DNA of 37,897 nucleotides, from contig JAOZRW010000021.1 of NCBI GenBank assembly GCA_029939995.1, forward strand, positions 1 through 37,897, in the 5' to 3' direction. A model generated the notes under the pieces. That model saw nothing but the letters and a program-made list of their open reading frames with translations, did not search any database and was not told the DNA's origin. Position 1 is the first letter of the stretch. Each line of letters starts with the position of its first letter. A program made the position numbers and the translations under genes. This DNA is from Acidimicrobiia bacterium. Lineage in GTDB: Bacteria > Actinomycetota > Acidimicrobiia > Spongiisociales > UBA5794. Shown here piece after piece: positions 7,067 through 15,146 of the stretch.

Positions 7067-8302
7067 ATGGCGGTTCCGCAGATCCACATCCGACCCGGAC
7101 ACCCGGACTTCCTCGATCTTCCCTGGGACCGTCCGATCTCTGCGTGGACCGACCCGCATCTCGTCGAGATGCCGACCGGAATCCACCGGCATCCGGTGGT
7201 CTTCGTCGCGTACGAGGAAGGGATCTACGCCATCAAGGAGCTCCCCGTTCGTCTCGCGACGCACGAGTTCGAGACGCTGCGGTCCCTGTCCGAGCGCACG
7301 AACAGGTCGGCGAGACCGGCCGGTCTCGTCATACGCCCCTGGAGCGACCCCGGCGAGGAGTGCTCCGGGGCCGTCATCACCCGGTTCGTCGACTACGCAT
7401 TCCCCTACCGGGAGCTCGTGTCCGGAGGGAGCTTCGGGCCCCGGCGCGCGCAGATGCTCGACGCCTTCGCCGGACTCCTCGTCGAGCTCCACCTGGCCGG
7501 GTGCTTCTGGGGCGACTGCTCGCTCTCCAACGTTCTCTACCGGTACGACGCCGGTGCCATCGAAGCGATCATGGTCGATGCCGAGACCTCCCGGCTCCAC
7601 GACGAACTGAGCCGGGGGCAACGCTACGAAGACCTCGACATCATGCAGATCAACCTCGCAGGCGACATGGCCGACATCGCGGCGTCGCAGGGCTACGACC
7701 TCGACGATGCCGATCTCGAGCTCGGTTTCGACATCACCGAACGGTACCGGCTGCTGTGGAAGGAGCTCACGACCGATCTGGTCATCAGACCCGATGAGCG
7801 CTATCGCATCCGCGAGCGGATCCGACGGCTCAACGACCTCGGCTTCGCCGTCGACGACGTCGAGATGACCCCGGAAGGACCATCGCAACGAGTCCGTATC
7901 TCCGTACGCGTCGGCGGCAGGACGTTCCACTCGCAGCGGCTTCGCGAGATAGCGGGGATCGATGCATCGGAGAACCAGGCCCGGCAGATCCTCAGCGATG
8001 TCGCCTACCACGAGGCGAAATACGGCGAACGGGGTGAGAACCGTTCCCTCACCGGCAAAGCCGTGGCAACGATGCGATGGCGCATGACCCGGTTCGAACC
8101 GTTCACGAAACGGATCTCGCAGCTTCGCCCCGACGACGACCCCGTGCAGGGCTACTGCGACTTCCTCAATTTCCGGTACAACCTCGCGACGGCACGCGGG
8201 CAAGACGTCGACAGCGAACTCGCATTCGAAGAGTGGATCGAGGCCGGCATGCCCGGCTTCGATCCGGAGCTCACATCCCGGGAACCGGAGACGCTCCGGT
8301 AG
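7067..8302 (+). CDS. DUF4032 protein with kinase-like N-terminal half
   Basis: 411-aa protein of the actinobacterial DUF4032 type. The N-terminal half resembles a lipopolysaccharide-kinase / aminoglycoside-kinase fold. It shows FVAYEEGIYAIKELP (nucleotide-binding strand with Lys), GCFWGDCSLSNVLYRYD (catalytic-loop-like D-x4-N, about 144-160) and IMVDAETSR (metal-binding Asp, about 166-174). The C-terminal half carries the DUF4032 region, including RISVRVGG and the EAKYGE and LNFRYNLA segments. Kinase activity is inferred, not shown. The ATG at 7067 is chosen over the TTG at 7031 because of TATCTT 6 nt upstream. Its 3' end overlaps the convergent SDR gene by 32 bp. Confidence 0.82.
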   Translation: MAVPQIHIRPGHPDFLDLPWDRPISAWTDPHLVEMPTGIHRHPVVFVAYEEGIYAIKELPVRLATHEFETLRSLSERTNRSARPAGLVIRPWSDPGEECSGAVITRFVDYAFPYRELVSGGSFGPRRAQMLDAFAGLLVELHLAGCFWGDCSLSNVLYRYDAGAIEAIMVDAETSRLHDELSRGQRYEDLDIMQINLAGDMADIAASQGYDLDDADLELGFDITERYRLLWKELTTDLVIRPDERYRIRERIRRLNDLGFAVDDVEMTPEGPSQRVRISVRVGGRTFHSQRLREIAGIDASENQARQILSDVAYHEAKYGERGENRSLTGKAVATMRWRMTRFEPFTKRISQLRPDDDPVQGYCDFLNFRYNLATARGQDVDSELAFEEWIEAGMPGFDPELTSREPETLR

Positions 8303-9038
8303 CGCCCCCATCGACGGGCAGCGTCACCCCGGTGATCCACGACGCCGCGCTCGAAGCCAGGAACGCCACCGCGGCAGCGACGTCCTCCGGCTCACCGATC
8401 CGTTTCAGCGGATGAAGCGACGCCGTGTGGTCCTCGATACCGTTCCACAGCATCGAGGACAAGCGAGTTCGCACCACGGACGGTGCGACGGCGTTCACCC
8501 GGACCTTCGGGGCGAACTCGTAGGCCAGTTGCCGGGTCATGTGGATCAGCGCCGCTTTCGACACGTTGTATGCGCCGAGCGCCGTGCCGGGTTGGATCCC
8601 GCCGACCGATGCGACGTTGATGATGACACCGCCGGACTGCTTCATCGCACGATGCCACACTTCGCGGGACCAGATCAGCGGCCCTCGCTGGTTCACGGAC
8701 CAGGTCTTGTCGATCGCACCAAGGTCGACGTCCGCGATCGGACCGGCGGATGGATTCGTTCCTGCGTTGTTCACCAGGACGTCGCACGCCCCGAAGCGAT
8801 CGATCACGGCGGACACGGCCGCCGCAGCTGCGTCGGGATCGTCCGCTCTGGCCTCGAAGGTGAGCAGCCGGTCCGGATTCCCGAGTCGCCCGGCCGCTTC
8901 GGCCAGGTTCTCGGCGCGGCGGGAGGTGATCGCGACGCCGCGCGCCCCCGACGCGAGGAACTCGGCGGCGATCGCCTCTCCGATTCCCCGACTCCCACCG
9001 GTCACGAGCATCACCTGATCATCGAATCGAATCTCCAT
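8271..9038 (-). CDS. SDR family oxidoreductase (FabG-like)
   Basis: 255-aa classical short-chain dehydrogenase. The nucleotide-binding motif is VTGGSRGIGEA (about 11-21), the NNAG motif is VLVNNAGTNP, and the active site has Ser in NVASVGG with Y-x3-K in YNVSK. The C-terminal IGEPEDVAAAVAFLAS and ITGVTLPVDGG are typical of FabG-like 3-oxoacyl reductases. The ATG at 9038 begins MEIRFDDQVML; the long ORF to 9587 is an artefact of an open frame. It lies 11 bp downstream of the flavin reductase gene, so the two are probably co-transcribed. Substrate uncertain (3-oxoacyl-CoA/ACP or sterol-type ketone). Confidence 0.9.
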   Translation of the reverse strand: MEIRFDDQVMLVTGGSRGIGEAIAAEFLASGARGVAITSRRAENLAEAAGRLGNPDRLLTFEARADDPDAAAAAVSAVIDRFGACDVLVNNAGTNPSAGPIADVDLGAIDKTWSVNQRGPLIWSREVWHRAMKQSGGVIINVASVGGIQPGTALGAYNVSKAALIHMTRQLAYEFAPKVRVNAVAPSVVRTRLSSMLWNGIEDHTASLHPLKRIGEPEDVAAAVAFLASSAASWITGVTLPVDGGATGASPVPGM

Positions 9039-9049
9039 GGGCCCTCCGT

Positions 9050-9553
9050 TCAGTGTCCACCGCGGCGAACGCCACCGTACTTCATCCTCGTGTCTTCCAT
9101 CCGCGCGACGGGCACGTCCCGGGCCCCTTCCCGGAACCCGGCATCGACGACCTCCCCGAGGAAGAGATCGTGTGTCACGAACTCGACGGTTTGGTAGAGG
9201 CGGCACTCGAGCCAGGCCACCGCTTCGTCGAAGATGGGGACACCCGTGATCCCCTCGTGAACCGGCCGTCCGTTCAACGCCGAACCTTCTCTCGTCGCAG
9301 GTTTCGAGAACGACCGGAAGACCCGCGTGTCGGCCCGGTCCCACAGGTTCACGGAGAAGGAGCCCCCCTCGCGAATGAGCCGATTCGTGACGGCCTTCCG
9401 GTCCACGCCGATGGCGATGATCACCGGCTCCATGGAGACCTGCGTCACCCACGAATGGGTCATCCCGTTCCACTCGTCTCCCGAACGCGACCCGATGAGG
9501 CACAGCGCGTTCGGAATCGTCCACGTAACGGCGTTCAAGGTCGCTGGGTCCAT
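9050..9553 (-). CDS. Flavin reductase family protein (FMN-binding)
   Basis: 167-aa protein of the flavin reductase-like split beta-barrel family, which reduces free FMN/FAD with NAD(P)H or binds FMN. Typical segments are IPNALCLIGSRSGDEWNGMTHSW (about 13-35), the SMEPVIIAIGVDRKAVTNRLI strand-helix, and FSVNLW. The ATG at 9553 (MDPATLNAV) follows a GGAGGGG Shine-Dalgarno, with a TAGGGT hexamer further upstream. It is first in a two-gene unit with the downstream SDR and divergent from the universal stress protein gene across 48 bp. It could supply reduced flavin to a monooxygenase encoded elsewhere; none is visible here. Confidence 0.85.
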   Translation of the reverse strand: MDPATLNAVTWTIPNALCLIGSRSGDEWNGMTHSWVTQVSMEPVIIAIGVDRKAVTNRLIREGGSFSVNLWDRADTRVFRSFSKPATREGSALNGRPVHEGITGVPIFDEAVAWLECRLYQTVEFVTHDLFLGEVVDAGFREGARDVPVARMEDTRMKYGGVRRGGH

Positions 9554-9589
9554 GGGGTCCCCTCCGGGTCGTCGGATGATGTTCCACCC

Positions 9590-9595
9590 TAGAAT
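9590..9595 (+). promoter_or_regulatory. -10 element (TAGAAT) of the universal stress protein gene
   Basis: TAGAAT ends exactly 6 nt before the ATG at 9602, which fits a leaderless promoter. Confidence 0.55.
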
Positions 9596-9601
9596 GGCAG
9601 G

Positions 9602-10093
9602 ATGCACGTGCTCATCGCGACTTCGGGCGTGCTCAGGCCCGAACCCGCCGTCGAATTCGCCCGCCGGCTCCTCGGCCAACACGGACGCGTGACCTTGATC
9701 ACGGTCATCGAAGTTCCCCGCGCCTTTCTCGGAGAGCTCCACAGCAGCGACCCGCGTGAGGCGGCGTCCGCCGGGGAACGTGCCGTCGAGTCGTATCTCG
9801 AAGAGCGAGGTCGGAAGATCGTCGAGCCGGTGAGGATCGCCCTCGAGACGGCCCTCATCCCGACCGACGTCCGGTTCCTCGAAGGAAGCGACGCGGCCGC
9901 CACGATCACGTCCGCCGCAGCGCAACTCGAAGCAGATCTCGTCATCGTCGGCGCCACCCGGCCGATCTTCAACCGCGAAGCGTGGGAGAGCGTCTCCGCC
10001 AGAGTCATGCTCGAATCGGGGCGTCCCGTGCTCGTCGTGCCGTCACCGCCGGCCGACGATGCACCGAACGACTCGCGAAGCCGGGCCGACTGA
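9602..10093 (+). CDS. Universal stress protein family protein, degenerate ATP site
   Basis: 163-aa UspA-fold protein. It starts MHVLIATSG and has the central VRFLEGSDAAATITSAAAQLEADLVIVGA strand-helix-strand, ending ESGRPVLVVP as in most UspA domains. The ATP-loop consensus G-x2-G-x9-G-S/T is not preserved: after VIVGA the sequence runs TRPIFNREAWESVSARVM with no GS pair. A non-nucleotide-binding member is therefore likely. It has an unusual acidic and Ser-rich C-terminal tail (DDAPNDSRSRAD). It is transcribed alone from a leaderless-type promoter and is convergent with the lipoprotein operon. Confidence 0.85.
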   Translation: MHVLIATSGVLRPEPAVEFARRLLGQHGRVTLITVIEVPRAFLGELHSSDPREAASAGERAVESYLEERGRKIVEPVRIALETALIPTDVRFLEGSDAAATITSAAAQLEADLVIVGATRPIFNREAWESVSARVMLESGRPVLVVPSPPADDAPNDSRSRAD

Positions 10094-10140
10094 CGATCGA
10101 CCCGCCGTCGAGCAGGCCGGTCCCGACTCTCGAGCTCCGA

Positions 10141-10632
10141 TCATCGTCCCGGCACGGAGAGCTCGAACGTCGAGCCGCAATACCCCTCGACCAGATCGCG
10201 TGCCGCCAGTTCGACGGTGGTCACCGACTCGGGGATCTCAATGCCCCCGAGCGACCGCGTGAACGGCTGCTCGTCGACGTGGGGATGCGCGAGGACTCGC
10301 GTGCCGAGAACGGTTCCGTCCGGTGCTCGCACCTCCCAGGCGTCCGCGTACTTCTCCCAGCCGGTGTCTGGGCTGAGGACCGTCGCCGAGATGCGATACG
10401 TGCCGGAGTCGCCTTCGATCGAGCCGTCGATCACGTTCGCGCACCCCGCCGGCGTGTCTGCAGGTGCCGACGTCGCAGAAGTCGCCGGGTCGCCACCGGG
10501 AACCGGCTGCTCCGCGTCGCCCGCCGAAGTGCACGCCGCGAGCACCATGATCGCACCCAGTGCGACGACGACGAGACGCCCGCCGCGATTCGTCCACGGA
10601 GCACGATGATCCGTCCGTCGTCTCCCGATCAT
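10141..10632 (-). CDS. Predicted lipoprotein, third gene of a lipoprotein operon
   Basis: 163 aa with no recognised family. A long basic n-region (GRRRTDHRAPWTNRGG), hydrophobic stretch VVVALGAIMVLAAC and lipobox LAAC predict lipid anchoring on the outer face of the membrane. After a Ser/Thr/Pro-rich linker the mature domain contains two Cys (GCANVIDG and GYCGSTFEL) that could form a disulfide. The ATG at 10632 overlaps the preceding stop as ATGA, so it is preferred to the ATG at 10647. The domain looks beta-rich (GTYRISATVL, SVTTVELAARDL). Role unknown; co-translation with two other lipoproteins suggests a shared complex. Confidence 0.78.
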   Translation of the reverse strand: MIGRRRTDHRAPWTNRGGRLVVVALGAIMVLAACTSAGDAEQPVPGGDPATSATSAPADTPAGCANVIDGSIEGDSGTYRISATVLSPDTGWEKYADAWEVRAPDGTVLGTRVLAHPHVDEQPFTRSLGGIEIPESVTTVELAARDLVEGYCGSTFELSVPGR

Positions 10633-11186
10633 CCCATTGCGTCGCATCGAAGATCGACCTCCATACCGTTCGTGCCGATGGCCTGTTCCAGCGCACCGCA
10701 GGATGCTCGCACCCGGAGTTGGGCGTCGGCGAAGCCCGAACCCGCGATGATCCCGTCGATCTGCTCGAACGACGTTGCCGTGGTCAGCGTCTCGAGGATC
10801 GGGGATATTCCCGACCGGGAGACGACCAGCGCCGACACGAAGTCATCGTGGTCGGCGGAGATCTCCGCGGGCGGGCCGAGCTCCCCCAGGTCCCGGATGT
10901 AGCGATCCAGCGCGTCACCGAGCGATGAGAACAGGACGGTGGATCTGCCAACGGTCTCGTCGAATACGGCGTCCCGAAGGGCCGAGCCTTCCAGGTCTCC
11001 CCGGAGGTCGGTGATCGTGCCTTCCAGCCCCGTGGCGTACGCCGCTCGTAGGGACTCGACCTCGGCCGTGTAGCCGGAGGCAAGGCCCTCCACCGCGGGC
11101 GCGTACTGCTCGATGGAGCCGCCCGGCGCAGAGCACCCCGCGCCGAGGACCGCCGCCATCGCCAGGGAGACGATGATGCGTGTCAC
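10629..11186 (-). CDS. Predicted lipoprotein, second gene of a lipoprotein operon
   Basis: 185 aa with no recognised family. VTRIIVSLAMAAVLGAGC is a compact signal peptide with lipobox LGAGC. The mature part is mostly helical: YAPAVEGLASGYTAEVESLRAAYATGLEGTITDLRGDLEG and DALDRYIRDLGEL. Two Cys near the C-terminus (ASCGALEQ, LRCDAMG) could pair. The GTG start at 11186 overlaps the upstream stop as GTGA, and its own stop overlaps the next gene as ATGA, so all three genes are translationally coupled. The helical pattern resembles extracytoplasmic binding or scaffold proteins, but I assign no function. Confidence 0.78.
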   Translation of the reverse strand: MTRIIVSLAMAAVLGAGCSAPGGSIEQYAPAVEGLASGYTAEVESLRAAYATGLEGTITDLRGDLEGSALRDAVFDETVGRSTVLFSSLGDALDRYIRDLGELGPPAEISADHDDFVSALVVSRSGISPILETLTTATSFEQIDGIIAGSGFADAQLRVRASCGALEQAIGTNGMEVDLRCDAMG

Positions 11187-11869
11187 GTCGGGAGGAGGTC
11201 GCTGAGCGGCACGAAGGACTCGGCGATCGCATTGCATGCTGCATCTGAGATGGAGGCTCGGCAGAAGAGCTCGTATCGAAGCCCCGCCTCCGTCCAACCG
11301 AGGCTCAGGCCGTCGGGGACCACGATGGGAACGATGTCGCTCTTCGCCGCGCCGATGCCGTCGGGAGCCGCACCGACGCGGAGCACAGAAGCCCGTCCGC
11401 TCTCCACGGTGTACGGCTCGACCGTCCACAAGCCGAACGCCGCCGAAGTGTCCGGATCGAGCGTTCCGGTCGCCGGATCGAACACGAGTTGGCTGGTCAC
11501 CCACCGGACGTCCCCTGGGATCGTGGAGGGGAACTGGATCGTCGGGAGAGCCGACGCGATCTCCGACCGGCTCGCCTGGACGAACCGGCTTCCGATCTCC
11601 CGGCTCCACACGGCCGCGATCGTCGCTCGCGGATCGGTGCCGGGCGGTACCGTTGCGATGTCGTCGTTGACCCAGAGCGCATCACCTGCTTCAACCATCG
11701 CCTCGTCGCCGATCTCGACCACGATCGGTGGAGGAACCGTCGTGGCGACCGTTGCCGCCGTCACCCACCGGGCGGTGGCTTCCCCCACGTGCTCGAGCGG
11801 CCCCGCTTCGCCGCATGCAGCGGCGACGGCGCCGAGAACGAGAGCGATGATCAGCATCCGAAGTTTCAC
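11183..11869 (-). CDS. Predicted lipoprotein, first gene of a lipoprotein operon
   Basis: 228 aa with no recognised family. The GTG start gives MKLRMLIIALVLGAVAAAC; an ATG at 11857 would also give a full signal peptide. The lipobox is VAAAC and the mature protein begins with a Thr/Pro-rich stretch. The mature domain (about 60-225) mixes strands and loops (PIVVEIGDEAMVEAGDALWV, AAFGLWTVEPYTVESGRASVL) and has two Cys near the end (LFCRASISDAACNA). It is divergent from the lipoate-ligase-family gene across 60 bp. It leads a three-lipoprotein operon with 4-bp overlaps and no other gene type present. Confidence 0.75.
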   Translation of the reverse strand: MKLRMLIIALVLGAVAAACGEAGPLEHVGEATARWVTAATVATTVPPPIVVEIGDEAMVEAGDALWVNDDIATVPPGTDPRATIAAVWSREIGSRFVQASRSEIASALPTIQFPSTIPGDVRWVTSQLVFDPATGTLDPDTSAAFGLWTVEPYTVESGRASVLRVGAAPDGIGAAKSDIVPIVVPDGLSLGWTEAGLRYELFCRASISDAACNAIAESFVPLSDLLPT

Positions 11870-11917
11870 GATGACCCAAGTTTGCCACCGATCACCGAAT
11901 ACCGACGTTCAACTCCC

Positions 11918-11923
11918 TACGAT
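11918..11923 (+). promoter_or_regulatory. -10 element (TACGAT) of the lipoate ligase-family gene
   Basis: TACGAT ends 6 nt before the ATG at 11930, in the leaderless arrangement. Confidence 0.5.
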
Positions 11924-11929
11924 CGCCGG

Positions 11930-12700
11930 ATGTCCCGTCGCACCATCGATCTCGTCCTCGACGGATACGACGATCGGAACGGGCTCGACACGGGAGCATC
12001 CCATGCCCTGCTCGAACGCGTCTCCGACGGACTCGCCGGTGAGACGTTCCGCATCTCGATGCCCGGACCGGTCGTTGCGTTCGGAAAGCGGGACGTCCAC
12101 TCCCCCGGTTTCGCCGACGCCGTCGATCGCGCGCGTGCGCACGGATACAGCCCGATCATCCGGCTGCCCGGCGGACGCGCCGCCGTGTTCCACCCTCTCA
12201 CGGTGTCGTTCTCATGGACGCTTCCCACCCCCTCCCCGATCGATGGGGTCCGGGAACGTTTCGCCGAGGTTGCAGATCTCATCGTCCGGACACTCGATCG
12301 GCTCGGCGTCCCGGCGGCCGTCGGCCGGATCGACGGCGAGTACTGCCCCGGCGAGTACAGCGTGCACCACGCGGGGAGGATGAAGCTCGCCGGAATCGGC
12401 CAGCGTCTCGCACGCAGGGCCGCTCACGTGGGCGGTGTGCTCGTAGTCGGCGAATCCGCGCGTGCCCGGGAGGTCCTCGTCCCGGTGTACGACGCCCTCG
12501 GGCTCGTCATAGATCCGGACACGGTCGGCGCGGTCGACGACGTCGTCCCCGGCCTCGACGTCGCTGCGGTCGTCGACGCCATGATCGAGAGCCTCTCGGA
12601 GACGGCCACGCTCGTGCAACGCAAGTTCGACGACGCGACGCTCGAGCGCGCGTCCGAGTTGGCCCATCTTCACGTCCCGCGAAGCCGGGACCTTGCATGA
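11930..12700 (+). CDS. Lipoate--protein ligase / octanoyltransferase family protein
   Basis: 256-aa biotinyl/lipoyl transferase-fold protein. RLPGGRAAVFHP (about 78-89) corresponds to the family's R-x2-G-G-x3-H substrate loop, and RMKLAGIGQRLARRAAHVGGVLVV (about 151-174) carries the conserved Lys-x-x-G-x-x-Q and following strand. A Cys at EYCPGEYSVH lies about 13 residues before that Lys, where LipM-type octanoyltransferases have their catalytic Cys, so an octanoyl-ACP transferase is as likely as a lipoate ligase. No separate ligase C-terminal domain is evident. It lies 28 bp upstream of the aroQ fusion gene on the same strand. Family secure; exact reaction open. Confidence 0.82.
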   Translation: MSRRTIDLVLDGYDDRNGLDTGASHALLERVSDGLAGETFRISMPGPVVAFGKRDVHSPGFADAVDRARAHGYSPIIRLPGGRAAVFHPLTVSFSWTLPTPSPIDGVRERFAEVADLIVRTLDRLGVPAAVGRIDGEYCPGEYSVHHAGRMKLAGIGQRLARRAAHVGGVLVVGESARAREVLVPVYDALGLVIDPDTVGAVDDVVPGLDVAAVVDAMIESLSETATLVQRKFDDATLERASELAHLHVPRSRDLA

Positions 12701-12728
12701 CGGCTCCCCGCCGCCGAAACTAGGACAC

Positions 12729-13892
12729 ATGCACATCGTCATCATCAACGGCCCGAACCTGAACCTGCTCGGAACACGGGCTCCCGAGATCTACGGTTCG
12801 ACGACCTTGCAGGACGTCGAGGAGATGTGCACCCGCTGGGCAGAGGAGGTCGGCGCCACGATCACCGCATACCAGTCGAACCACGAAGGAGACCTCATCG
12901 ACCGGCTGCAGCGCTCCTCGAGCGTCGATGGGATCGTCATCAACCCGGGAGCGTTCACGCACTACTCGTACGCGATCCGGGACGCGATCGAAGCGATCCC
13001 GGTGCCGACGGTCGAAGTGCACATCTCGAACATCCACGACCGGGAGCCGTGGCGGCGGACATCCGTCGTCTCGGATGTGTGTGTTGCAACGATCTTCGGA
13101 AGGGGCGTCGACGGCTACCGGGACGCGATCCGTCACATCGCAGCCCGGGCCGCGTGGCCGGCCGAGACCATCCCGTACGGTCCGGCACGAGACGAAGTGG
13201 CGGATCTTCGCGTTCCGCCCACGGCCGGGCCGCACCCGGTCGTCGTTCTCATCCACGGCGGATTCTGGAGGGAGACGGTCGGGCGCGACCTTCTCGACGG
13301 TATCGCGATCGATCTCACCAGACGTGGATGGGCGACCTGGAACATCGAGTACCCGCGCATCGGCAGCGGCGGGGATCGCGTCACGACTCCGGCTGCGGTC
13401 GAAACCGCGATCCGATCGCTCGCCGCGATCGCCGAGGATCGGAATCTCGATCTCTCACGGATGATCGTCATCGGTTGCGGTTCCGGTGGCTATCTCGCGA
13501 TTCGGTCCGCGGCCGAAGAGCACGAGCCACGGTTCCGTGCGCTGGTGGGGCTTGCGCCGATCGGCGACCTCGAGGCTGCGGATCACGCCGCCGTCGGAGA
13601 CGGCGCCGTTGCAGCGTTCATGCAGGGCCCGTCGGGGGACGAATCGGAGCGGTACGCCGCCCCGTCATCCGACGAGACTTTGCCACTCGGGATTCCCCTG
13701 CTCGTCGTCCACGGGGATCGGGATGATCGGATTCCGGTGGAGCTGAGCCGGTCCTTCGTCGGTCGCGCGGCCGATCTCGGCGACACCGTCGTCTATCACG
13801 AGTTCGAGGGGGTCGGCCACGACGTCCTCATCGACCCGGAGTCGACGGCGTGGCAGACGGTCGCGGACGAGATCGATCGCTTCAGGCGGTGA
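12729..13892 (+). CDS. aroQ: Fusion: type II 3-dehydroquinate dehydratase (AroQ) + alpha/beta hydrolase domain
   Basis: 387-aa continuous reading frame. Residues 1-140 form a complete type II dehydroquinase (shikimate pathway): [18 protein letters not shown] with Arg17 and Tyr22, [10 protein letters not shown] with Asn72 and His78, EVHISN with His98, and REPWRRTS. Residues 147-387 form an esterase/formamidase-like alpha/beta hydrolase: YGPARDEV, oxyanion loop IHGGFWRE (about 175-182), WNIEYPR, acid HGDRDDRIP and His in [10 protein letters not shown]. The nucleophile elbow reads GCGSGG where relatives have GHSAGG, so Gly251 sits at the Ser position and a Ser is displaced by one (Ser252). Dehydroquinase activity is likely; hydrolase activity is doubtful. 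The ATG at 12729 is fixed by homology. The 3' end overlaps the aminotransferase gene by 11 bp. Confidence 0.9.
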   Translation: MHIVIINGPNLNLLGTRAPEIYGSTTLQDVEEMCTRWAEEVGATITAYQSNHEGDLIDRLQRSSSVDGIVINPGAFTHYSYAIRDAIEAIPVPTVEVHISNIHDREPWRRTSVVSDVCVATIFGRGVDGYRDAIRHIAARAAWPAETIPYGPARDEVADLRVPPTAGPHPVVVLIHGGFWRETVGRDLLDGIAIDLTRRGWATWNIEYPRIGSGGDRVTTPAAVETAIRSLAAIAEDRNLDLSRMIVIGCGSGGYLAIRSAAEEHEPRFRALVGLAPIGDLEAADHAAVGDGAVAAFMQGPSGDESERYAAPSSDETLPLGIPLLVVHGDRDDRIPVELSRSFVGRAADLGDTVVYHEFEGVGHDVLIDPESTAWQTVADEIDRFRR

Positions 13893-15087
13893 AGTCGATC
13901 AGCCTCGTGAGGCCCTCTTCGAGGTCGTCGTCGGAAAGGGCGAACGAGAGACGCGCATAGCCGGGGGCGCCGAATGCCTCCCCGGGGACGACGGCGATCT
14001 TGATCTCCTCGAGCAGCAGCGCGGCGAGGTCCATCGTCGTGTGCGCCGTCCGTCCGTGCAGGTCCCGATCGAGAAGACCCCGAAGATCGGGGAACGCGTA
14101 GAACGCCCCTTCCGGTTCTGCGCAGCGGACGCCCGGAACTTCGCGGAGTAGACGCACCATCGTTTTCCGTCTCCGGTCGAACACGGATCGCATCTCACGG
14201 ACGGCGTCGAGAGGTCCGTCGACGGCGGCGATGGCTGCTCGCTGGGATACGTTCGCCACGTTCGAGGAGATGTGGCTCTGGAGCCGCGTCGCCGCTCCGA
14301 CCATCTCGGTCGGCCCGATCATCCAGCCAACCCTCCACCCGGTCATCGCGTAGGTCTTCGCAACCCCGTTCACGACGATCGTCTTCTCCGCCGCGGCGGG
14401 CACCACGACCGGGAGCGAGTGGAACGCTGCGTCTCCGTACACGAGGTGCTCGTAGATCTCGTCGGCAACGACCCAGATGCCCCGCTCGGCGGCCCACCGT
14501 CCGATCGCAGCGATCCCGTCCCGTCCGTACACGGCCCCGGTCGGATTCGACGGTGACACGAACAGCAGCGCCTTCGTCCGCTCGGTCGTCGCCGCTTCGA
14601 GTTGGTCGATCGTGACCTCGAACCCGGAGGTGTCGTTCGTCGGAATCGGAACCGGGACGCCGTCAGCGAGACGGATCGCCTCCGGATAGGTCACCCAGTA
14701 CGGTGCGGGGAGGAGCACCTCGTCACCCGGATCGAGAAGGGTCTGGAACGCCAGGTACACGGCTTGCTTGCCGCCGTTGGTGATCATCACCTGGGAAGGG
14801 TCGACGATCAGCCCGGAGTCTCTCGCCGTCTTCCTCGCAACCGCCTCGCGCAGAGCAGGAAGACCGGCCGCAGGGGTGTACCGGAAGTTCGAGGGGTCGT
14901 CGAGCGAATCGCGTGCGGCGTCCACGATGTAGGCGGGTGTCGGGAAGTCGGGTTCCCCGGCGCCGAATCCGATCACCGGCTCGCCTGCAGCACGAAGAGC
15001 CTTCGCTTTCGACGTGATCGCGAGCGTCGCCGACTCGGCCACGCCCACCGCACGCCGGGATACCGCTGATGCCGTCATCATGTTCAC
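13882..15087 (-). CDS. Aspartate aminotransferase family (class I PLP aminotransferase)
   Basis: 401-aa fold-type I aminotransferase close to bacterial aspartate aminotransferase Ib. [16 protein letters not shown] marks the N-terminal substrate loop. The PLP site comprises [28 protein letters not shown] and [10 protein letters not shown], with Schiff-base Lys in [16 protein letters not shown] and the carboxylate-binding Arg in GYARLSFAL. It is likely to interconvert aspartate and oxaloacetate with 2-oxoglutarate; prephenate or aromatic use is possible. Several Met starts cluster (MNMM); an AAAGGTG Shine-Dalgarno precedes them, and a TATTGT -10 lies further upstream. It is convergent with aroQ and divergent from the amidase. 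Confidence 0.92.
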   Translation of the reverse strand: MNMMTASAVSRRAVGVAESATLAITSKAKALRAAGEPVIGFGAGEPDFPTPAYIVDAARDSLDDPSNFRYTPAAGLPALREAVARKTARDSGLIVDPSQVMITNGGKQAVYLAFQTLLDPGDEVLLPAPYWVTYPEAIRLADGVPVPIPTNDTSGFEVTIDQLEAATTERTKALLFVSPSNPTGAVYGRDGIAAIGRWAAERGIWVVADEIYEHLVYGDAAFHSLPVVVPAAAEKTIVVNGVAKTYAMTGWRVGWMIGPTEMVGAATRLQSHISSNVANVSQRAAIAAVDGPLDAVREMRSVFDRRRKTMVRLLREVPGVRCAEPEGAFYAFPDLRGLLDRDLHGRTAHTTMDLAALLLEEIKIAVVPGEAFGAPGYARLSFALSDDDLEEGLTRLIDFTA

Positions 15088-15134
15088 CTTTGCTGAGAGA
15101 ACGCTTCACAATAGGCGCAGGCCGTTCCATGCGA

Positions 15135-15140
15135 TAGATT
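15135..15140 (+). promoter_or_regulatory. -10 element (TAGATT) of the amidase gene
   Basis: TAGATT ends 6 nt before the ATG at 15147. Confidence 0.5.
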
Positions 15141-15146
15141 GCGGCC

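Noticed and set aside
8271-9587. 438-aa extension of the SDR gene
   Set aside because: Residues before MEIRFDDQVML are an off-frame reading of the flavin reductase gene.
9963-10010. Toxin-antitoxin interpretation of the RHH operon
   Set aside because: The RHH gene at 31142-31585 has a HicB-like domain. The adjacent 39-aa ORF and DUF4097 protein have no HicA, RelE or PIN features, so I do not call a toxin-antitoxin system. These coordinates are placed at an unrelated site because the note concerns an absence.
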